A stretch of 18,813 nt of DNA from Parvibaculum sp040882025 (lineage in GTDB: Bacteria; Pseudomonadota; Alphaproteobacteria; Parvibaculales; Parvibaculaceae), in contig NZ_JBBECC010000144.1 of NCBI RefSeq assembly GCF_040882025.1, positions 1-18,813 on the forward strand. The letters run 5' to 3'. Of this stretch, positions 14,646 to 18,813 are shown piece after piece (within the stretch, counting starts at the first letter, position 1; each line of letters starts with the position of its first letter). A program made the translations under genes and the position numbers. The notes under the pieces are model-generated. The model did not search any database. It was not told the origin of the DNA and worked only from the letters and a program-made list of their open reading frames with translations.

Positions 14646-16283
14646 CTAGAAAGCGAGCTTGAGCTGGCCCGATACGGTGTAGTTCGTCTCGTCCCTGGCG
14701 CCGATGTCGGCGACACCGGCCGCAAGGCGCGCGCCGACGAAATCGTCGAGGGCCTTCAGCAAGACGCCGCTCTCGATGGCACCCGCGATCTCGCTCTTGA
14801 CCGGAATTTCCGCAAGAGCCGCCTCGCGCTCGACTCGATCGAAGGTCCAGTGCGTCGTGAAATCGGCGAAAGGCTCGATCTTCGAAAAGTGGCGCGTTGC
14901 CGGCAGCTTGTAACTGAAACCGTTGCTGTAGGTCGCGCGACCGCGCGACCGCGCCTCCCCGGACGCTTCGGGCGAGGCAAGCCGAACGCGGCTCGCGCCG
15001 ATACGCGCGGAAGGCGAAAAACGCAAATTGCCGAAGCGCCACGCGCCCTCGACGCTTGCGCCCGAGAAGAAACTGTTGCCCGTGTAGCTGAGACCGTCGT
15101 CTGCGGCGTCGACGCGATCGGACCGGTAGCCGACGCCGCCATAGACGCGCAGGCGCACGTGCGCGCTCATCGCATACGAAACGAAGGGTGAAATGAAAAG
15201 CGATTCGCCGACCCAGGATTTCCGGTTGTCGCGCCACCCACGACCCCAGGTGACGGCCGTGCCGATGCGCGTCGCCTCGCCGAGCGGCCAAGCGACACCG
15301 CCGCTGACCGCCACACGCTGAAGGGCGCCGTCGAGCGTCCAGTTGCCGCCGGCGCGGCTCCATATCTGCGTTTCGGACGGCAGGAAGGATCGCGCCCGGT
15401 CGAGCAGCATGTCATCGGCATAGCCCGTCGCAAGGCGCGCGAAGGGTATCACGTTGCTGTTGCCTTCGACGGCGGATTGCGAGGTTTGCGGCTTTTTCCC
15501 GGTCGGCGCGACGAAGGTCTCCGCGATCCGGCGCGTATCGGGATCGGCGAGCCGCTTTTGCGGCACCGGCGGCGCGTGGCGGCGGTCGAGCCGATCCAAC
15601 TCGGCGTCCGACACCCAGCCGGTGCGAATGCGCTGCTTTGCATGGGGATGCCGCCCGGGCGGCGGCATTGTGCGATCGAGAACGGCGAGATAGCGCTCGG
15701 CTTCGCGGACGGTGATCCTGTTGCGGGCGCGCAATGTGCGAACGACGGCGACCTGCCAGCCATGCACGATGCTGCGGATGTAGCGAAGGGAGTGCGCCTC
15801 GCGGGCGGCCGCGCCCTTGACGCCGGGCGGCACGGCACGAGGCGCGGCGGCGCGCATTTCACGATAGCCCGCGAGCCAGCCTTCTTCGACGGCCCGGCGC
15901 AGCGCCGTTTCGAAGACGCCTACGGGAAGTCCCGTTGCCGCCGCGGCGGGACCGGGGGCACAGGCCAGGCAGCCGGATTTTTCGAGCAGCAGCCTGGCGG
16001 TAATGCCTTTCACCTCGTGGATGTCGGGCAGCGGCGGTAGCGAGGCGCGACGCTGCCGGACGGCAAGGCTCGAGATCGGCGGGCGCGCCGGCGCGGCGGC
16101 GGGCGCGCGATCGATCGCACGTTCGTGCTCCTGGAGCAGGGCGAAATGATCGGTGAAGATTGCGGCGTCGGGAGCGCCGGCGAATGTCGCGGCGCGCGCG
16201 GGCGCGGCGAGCGGTCCCAGCAGGGCCCCGCAAGCGAGCGCACATCCAAAAGCAGCGCGCAAGCGCCGCCCGGTCCTCGTCAT
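14646..16283 (-). CDS. Outer-membrane protein with unrecognised N-terminal region and autotransporter-like beta-barrel
   Basis: The protein has 545 residues. A signal peptide occupies 1-31 (basic MTRTGRRLR, hydrophobic AAFGCALACGALLGPLAAP, cleavage after ARA). Residues 35-275 are Ala/Arg/Pro-rich and match no family I know; they include SGCLAC (103-108), a helical part around LPVGVFETALRRAVEEGWLA, and a second helical part (160-205). From about 285 alternating strands with aromatic girdles (SLFISPFVSYAM, LRVYGGVGYRS, RFGNLRFSPSARIG) run to the last residues VSGQLKLAF, where the terminal Phe fits a BAM-assembled barrel of about 260 residues. This resembles an autotransporter beta-domain, but the passenger is short and lacks beta-helix repeats. 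ATG 16283 has GAAGGA 7 bases upstream. Relation to the regulator beyond the gap is unknown. Confidence 0.75.
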   Translation of the reverse strand: MTRTGRRLRAAFGCALACGALLGPLAAPARAATFAGAPDAAIFTDHFALLQEHERAIDRAPAAAPARPPISSLAVRQRRASLPPLPDIHEVKGITARLLLEKSGCLACAPGPAAAATGLPVGVFETALRRAVEEGWLAGYREMRAAAPRAVPPGVKGAAAREAHSLRYIRSIVHGWQVAVVRTLRARNRITVREAERYLAVLDRTMPPPGRHPHAKQRIRTGWVSDAELDRLDRRHAPPVPQKRLADPDTRRIAETFVAPTGKKPQTSQSAVEGNSNVIPFARLATGYADDMLLDRARSFLPSETQIWSRAGGNWTLDGALQRVAVSGGVAWPLGEATRIGTAVTWGRGWRDNRKSWVGESLFISPFVSYAMSAHVRLRVYGGVGYRSDRVDAADDGLSYTGNSFFSGASVEGAWRFGNLRFSPSARIGASRVRLASPEASGEARSRGRATYSNGFSYKLPATRHFSKIEPFADFTTHWTFDRVEREAALAEIPVKSEIAGAIESGVLLKALDDFVGARLAAGVADIGARDETNYTVSGQLKLAF

Positions 16284-16351
16284 GACGCGGTCCTTCGCAT
16301 CAACGAAATGTCGGGTGGCCGGCTATGTGCAGGAGTTTGCCCCTCTGCCCC

Positions 16352-16451
16352 NNNNNNNNNNNNNNNNNNNNNNNNNNNNNNNNNNNNNNNNNNNNNNNNN
16401 NNNNNNNNNNNNNNNNNNNNNNNNNNNNNNNNNNNNNNNNNNNNNNNNNNN
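16352..16451. other. Assembly gap (100 N)
   Basis: Exactly 100 Ns stand here, the conventional size for a scaffold join of unknown length. Any reading frame crossing it is meaningless. The gap removes the end of the XRE-cupin regulator and possibly further genes before the outer-membrane protein. The 68 bp left between the gap and ATG 16283 are too short to assign. Confidence 0.99.
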
Positions 16452-16936
16452 ACCGTCAGTTCCAGCACGCCGGCAACGACGATGCCGCATTCCTCGCCGG
16501 TGTGGGAGAGCATTTCCGTGCCCGTGTCGGCACCCGGCGCATAGCGCTCATGCATCATCTGGATGGCCCGGCCGCGCGTGTCGCGGCCGACCAGACGAAA
16601 GCTGACCTCGCCGCTCGCGATCTCGCGCAGCTCCTTCGCCTGATAGAAGACCTTCTTGCGCGGCTTCAACTCCAGGGTCAGGAAATCGGCGATCGAGATT
16701 GGGAAGCCGCCCAGCACCTTTTTCAGCGATCCGACGGAGGGGCTGATGCTGTTCTTCTCGATCAGCGAAATGGTGCCGTTGGTGACGCCGGCGCGCTTGG
16801 CCAGCTCACGCTGCGACAGCCCGTGCATCTTGCGCAGCTCGCGCAGGCGCGCGCCGACATCGGGGCCTTTCTGTTCGCCCTCGCCGGTCTCGACCGGGGG
16901 CGCGGAGCTGTGGGCGCGGCGGAAGTCTCCTGTCAT
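16452..16936 (-). CDS. XRE-family regulator with C-terminal cupin domain, PuuR-like (truncated by gap)
   Basis: 161 residues are visible before the gap. An N-terminal XRE helix-turn-helix occupies about 28-83: VGARLRELRKMHGLSQ (27-42) and RELAKRAGVTNGTISLIEKN (43-62). The cupin sensor begins near 97 and breaks off at HTGEECGIVVAGVLELT, where PuuR-like proteins normally continue for some 30-40 residues to complete the barrel. PuuR-like regulators repress polyamine and amino-acid catabolic genes until substrate binds the cupin. The divergent transaminase is a likely target. ATG 16936 is used because it opens the normal N-terminal part; TATCTT (16948-16943) and GTGACT (16971-16966) with a 17-bp spacer make a fair promoter ending 6 bases from the ATG, with no Shine-Dalgarno, so the mRNA may be leaderless. 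Confidence 0.88.
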
Positions 16937-16955
16937 TCGTTTAAGATACTCAACG

Positions 16956-17035
16956 GCTTTCGAAGAGTCACGCCAAACGCCGCTTGCTTTCGAACGGCGG
17001 CGGATTTTGAATCGTGCAATATTGCAATCGCGCAA
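16956..17035. promoter_or_regulatory. Operator-like repeats between the XRE-cupin gene and the transaminase gene
   Basis: GCTTTCGAA occurs twice, at 16956-16964 and 16986-16994, exactly 30 bp apart (about three helical turns); each copy contains the palindrome TTCGAA. TGCAATATTGCA (17015-17026) is a perfect 12-bp palindrome, overlapped by TTGC-N6-GCAA (17022-17035). A weak plus-strand promoter, TTGCTT (16984-16989), 17 bp, TTGAAT (17007-17012), would start transcription inside that palindrome, fitting a repressor site. Which element binds which protein is not shown. Confidence 0.45.
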
Positions 17036-17070
17036 CGCCGATCACGCGACGCGCAGCGGAGTCCCGACCG

Positions 17071-18393
17071 ATGAATACCCTGACACCGAATGATCTTGAA
17101 GCTTTCTGGCTGCCGTTTACGCCGAACCGTCAGTTCAAGCGCGAACCGAGGCTGATCGCGCGGGCGAAGGACATGCATTATTACAAGCCGGACGGGACGG
17201 CGGTGCTGGACGCGACGGCGGGCTTATGGTGTTCCAATGCCGGGCATTGCCGGGCGCCGATCGTCAAGGCGATCCAGGAGCAGGCCGGCGAGCTCGACTT
17301 CGCGCCGTCCTTCCAGTTCGCGCATCCCAAGGTCTTCGAACTGGCGAGCCGGATCGCGGCGCTGGCGCCGAAAGATCTCGACCATGTGTTCTTCTGCAAT
17401 TCGGGATCGGAGGCGGCCGACACGACGCTGAAAATCGCGATCGCCTATCACCGCGCCAATGGCGATGGCACGCGCACGCGACTGATCGGCCGCGAACGCG
17501 GCTATCACGGCGTCGGCTTCGGGGGCATTTCGGTCGGCGGCATGGTCGCCAACCGCAAGTTCTACGGGCCGCTGCTGGCCGGCGTCGACCATCTTCCGCA
17601 TACCTATAATCGCGCCGAACAGGCCTTCACGGTGGGCGAACCGGAATGGGGCGCGCATCTGGCCGACGAGTTGCAGCGGCTGGTCGAGTTGCATGACGCC
17701 TCGACGATTGCCGCGGTCATTGTCGAGCCGATGGCGGGCTCGACCGGCGTGCTGCCGCCGCCGAAGGGATACCTGAAGCGATTGCGCGAAATATGCGATA
17801 AACACGGCATTCTTTTGATTTTCGACGAGGTCATCACCGGCTTCGGACGGCTCGGCCACGCGACGGCGGCCGAACGTTTCGGCGTTGCGCCCGACATCAT
17901 GACGTTTGCGAAAGGCATCACCTCGGGCACGGTGCCGATGGGCGGTGCGGTGGTGCATAACCGCATCTATGAAGCGTTCCAGACCGGACCCGACCACGCG
18001 ATCGATCTCTTTCACGGCTATACCTATTCGGGTCATCCGCTTGCCGCGGCCGCCGCGCTGGCGACGCTCGATCTTTACCGCGACGAAGGTTTGTTCGAGC
18101 GGGCGAAGAAACTCGAACCGCATATCGCTGAAGCGTCGATGACATTGAAAGGCCATCCGCTGGTGCTCGATGTACGCACCATCGGGCTCGTCGCCGCCGT
18201 CGATCTCGCAGCCGTCGACGGACTGCCCGGCAAGCGCGGCTTCGATGCGATGCGCCTTGCGTTTCACGACGAGAACATGATGGTCAGGGTGTCGGGCGAC
18301 AGCATCGCCTTCTCGCCGCCGCTGATCGTTTCGGCGGACGAGATCGACGATATTTTTGCGCGCTTCAAACGGGTGCTCGACAAGGTCGGTTGA
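17071..18393 (+). CDS. Omega-amino acid:pyruvate aminotransferase (class III)
   Basis: The protein has 440 residues, standard for the class III PLP enzymes that move an amino group from beta-alanine or other omega-amines to pyruvate. Cofactor motifs: NSGSEA (110-115, phosphate binding), YHG (145-147), FDEVITGFGR (251-260, Asp252 to the pyridine N), and Lys281 in TFAKGITSG as Schiff-base lysine. Arg406 in VRVSGD should hold the substrate carboxylate. AFWLPFTPNRQFK (11-23) near the start is typical of the beta-alanine--pyruvate group. ATG 17071 has GGAG (17058-17061) 9 bases upstream; GTG 17014 is in frame but lies in the promoter/operator region. The divergent PuuR-like regulator suggests control by an amine or amino acid. 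The exact amine donor is not determined. Confidence 0.93.
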   Translation: MNTLTPNDLEAFWLPFTPNRQFKREPRLIARAKDMHYYKPDGTAVLDATAGLWCSNAGHCRAPIVKAIQEQAGELDFAPSFQFAHPKVFELASRIAALAPKDLDHVFFCNSGSEAADTTLKIAIAYHRANGDGTRTRLIGRERGYHGVGFGGISVGGMVANRKFYGPLLAGVDHLPHTYNRAEQAFTVGEPEWGAHLADELQRLVELHDASTIAAVIVEPMAGSTGVLPPPKGYLKRLREICDKHGILLIFDEVITGFGRLGHATAAERFGVAPDIMTFAKGITSGTVPMGGAVVHNRIYEAFQTGPDHAIDLFHGYTYSGHPLAAAAALATLDLYRDEGLFERAKKLEPHIAEASMTLKGHPLVLDVRTIGLVAAVDLAAVDGLPGKRGFDAMRLAFHDENMMVRVSGDSIAFSPPLIVSADEIDDIFARFKRVLDKVG

Positions 18394-18411
18394 GGGCGGA
18401 ACGGGCGTTTG

Positions 18412-18482
18412 TGACAGCGATTTTGACAGCGAAAACGACAGCGGACCCCCCCTCTGTCATCGAACTGTCATAAAACTGTCAT
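18412..18482. repeat. Six phased half-sites: three GACAGCG, then three inverted CTGTCAT
   Basis: GACAGCG starts at 18413, 18425 and 18437 (12-bp period). CTGTCAT starts at 18454, 18465 and 18476 (11-bp period). The second set is the inverse of the first (TGACAG/CTGTCA), so the whole is a near-symmetric array around 18448. Near-helical spacing suits a protein binding one face of DNA; the halves could also fold into an imperfect hairpin in RNA. It lies 18 bp after the transaminase stop. Confidence 0.7.
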
Positions 18483-18557
18483 AAATGAATATCGAGCCTC
18501 TTTCCGACCCCCTCGCAAAAATGCGGCGTGTTTAACATCCGGCGAATCCGGCGCGGA

Positions 18558-18584
18558 GATAAGTTTTTCTGAAAAAATCTTATC
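18558..18584. terminator. Imperfect 27-bp palindrome, possible bidirectional terminator
   Basis: GATAAG (18558-18563) pairs with CTTATC (18579-18584), and the inner T and A runs extend the pairing with two mismatches. It lies between the convergent transaminase and LysR genes and contains the LysR stop codon. The T/A runs are inside the stem, not after it, so it is not a standard intrinsic terminator. Elsewhere in 18483-18557 I see only a small hairpin CGCA-AAAA-TGCG (18514-18525) and two ATCCGGCG copies (18537, 18546). Confidence 0.4.
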
Positions 18585-18813
18585 CCCGGGGGCGGCTGCG
18601 AATCGCGGAGGCAAATGAGAGGCGCGCTTTCGCGGCGTCGAGGAAGGTGCGGACTTTTGTCGCGCGGTGGCGGCCGGAGAGGGTGAGCGCGTAGATCGGC
18701 GCGGGTTCGCTCTGCCATTCGGGAAGGACGCGCTCGAGGTGGCCGCTGTCGAGATCGTCCGAAATGTCGGCGCAGGATTTCAGCATGATGCCGTGACCCG
18801 CCAGCGCCCAGTC
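18580..18813 (-). CDS. LysR-family transcriptional regulator (C-terminal part)
   Basis: The last 77 residues of a protein running off the right edge, ending at TAA 18580-18582. The visible part, DWALAGHGIML followed by LERVLPEWQSEPAPIYAL and RATKVRTFLDAAKARL, is the usual end of a LysR substrate-binding domain: the GHGI turn, the loop before LPEW, and the final helix with KVR. The DNA-binding domain is not visible. The gene converges on the transaminase; its own target is usually a divergent neighbour, which lies outside the window. The C-terminal tail is Arg-rich. Confidence 0.85.
   Translation of the reverse strand, partial: DWALAGHGIMLKSCADISDDLDSGHLERVLPEWQSEPAPIYALTLSGRHRATKVRTFLDAAKARLSFASAIRSRPRG

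Noticed and set aside
16280..17035. Regulator ORF continuing through the Ns to overlap the outer-membrane gene
   Set aside because: True gap size is unknown, so the frame after it is arbitrary; only the part up to 16452 is kept.
17224..18267. 347-codon minus-strand ORF
   Set aside because: Antisense to the transaminase, which has every PLP motif.
18412..18482. CRISPR array
   Set aside because: Units are 7-8 bp with 4-5 bp between, far below CRISPR repeat and spacer sizes, and half are inverted.

Overview
The window is GC-rich (codons mostly end in G or C) and its gene content points to an alphaproteobacterium. It has an ileS-lspA-DUF3035 (BamF-type) lipoprotein-M16 peptidase pair order, a short Pgi, a MutL with the endonuclease motif, and an IleS whose C-terminal zinc finger is degenerate. 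Parvibaculum or a relative fits, but that is an impression from protein style, not a database result. It is a draft scaffold: 100 Ns at 16352-16451 mark an assembly gap of unknown true size.

Layout. (1) 1-270 (+): the C-terminal end of a HAD pyrimidine 5'-nucleotidase, overlapping tail-to-tail with mutL. (2) 253-10473 (-): a run of seven genes read leftward, ileS, lspA, DUF3035 lipoprotein, M16 peptidase (zinc-binding), M16 partner (no zinc site), pgi, mutL. Spacing is tight except about 100 bp before pgi. It joins translation, lipoprotein maturation, envelope proteolysis, sugar metabolism and mismatch repair. The ileS leader holds a short Ile-rich ORF followed by a hairpin. (3) 10713-11489 (+): a secreted cyclohexadienyl-dehydratase-like protein, then an 86-bp double-hairpin palindromic element. 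(4) 11626-14633: a compact divergent locus. A MarR regulator, a PEP-mutase/isocitrate-lyase-family enzyme and a PaaI-type thioesterase overlap one another on the minus strand; a carboxymuconolactone-decarboxylase-family protein and a VOC metalloenzyme lie on the plus strand. Overlapping divergent promoters sit in the 49-bp gap. This is the best candidate for an undescribed catabolic system. (5) 14646-16283 (-): an outer-membrane protein with an unrecognised N-terminal region and a C-terminal beta-barrel. (6) 16452-18393: an XRE-cupin (PuuR-like) regulator cut by the gap, divergent from an omega-amino acid:pyruvate transaminase, with palindromes and direct repeats between them. (7) 18394-18813: a convergent intergenic region with six phased half-sites and a long palindrome, then the C-terminus of a LysR regulator.

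No tRNA, rRNA, CRISPR array, insertion sequence or prophage gene was recognised. No gene-free stretch exceeds 300 bp; the longest are 10474-10712 and 18394-18579, both described in the features.
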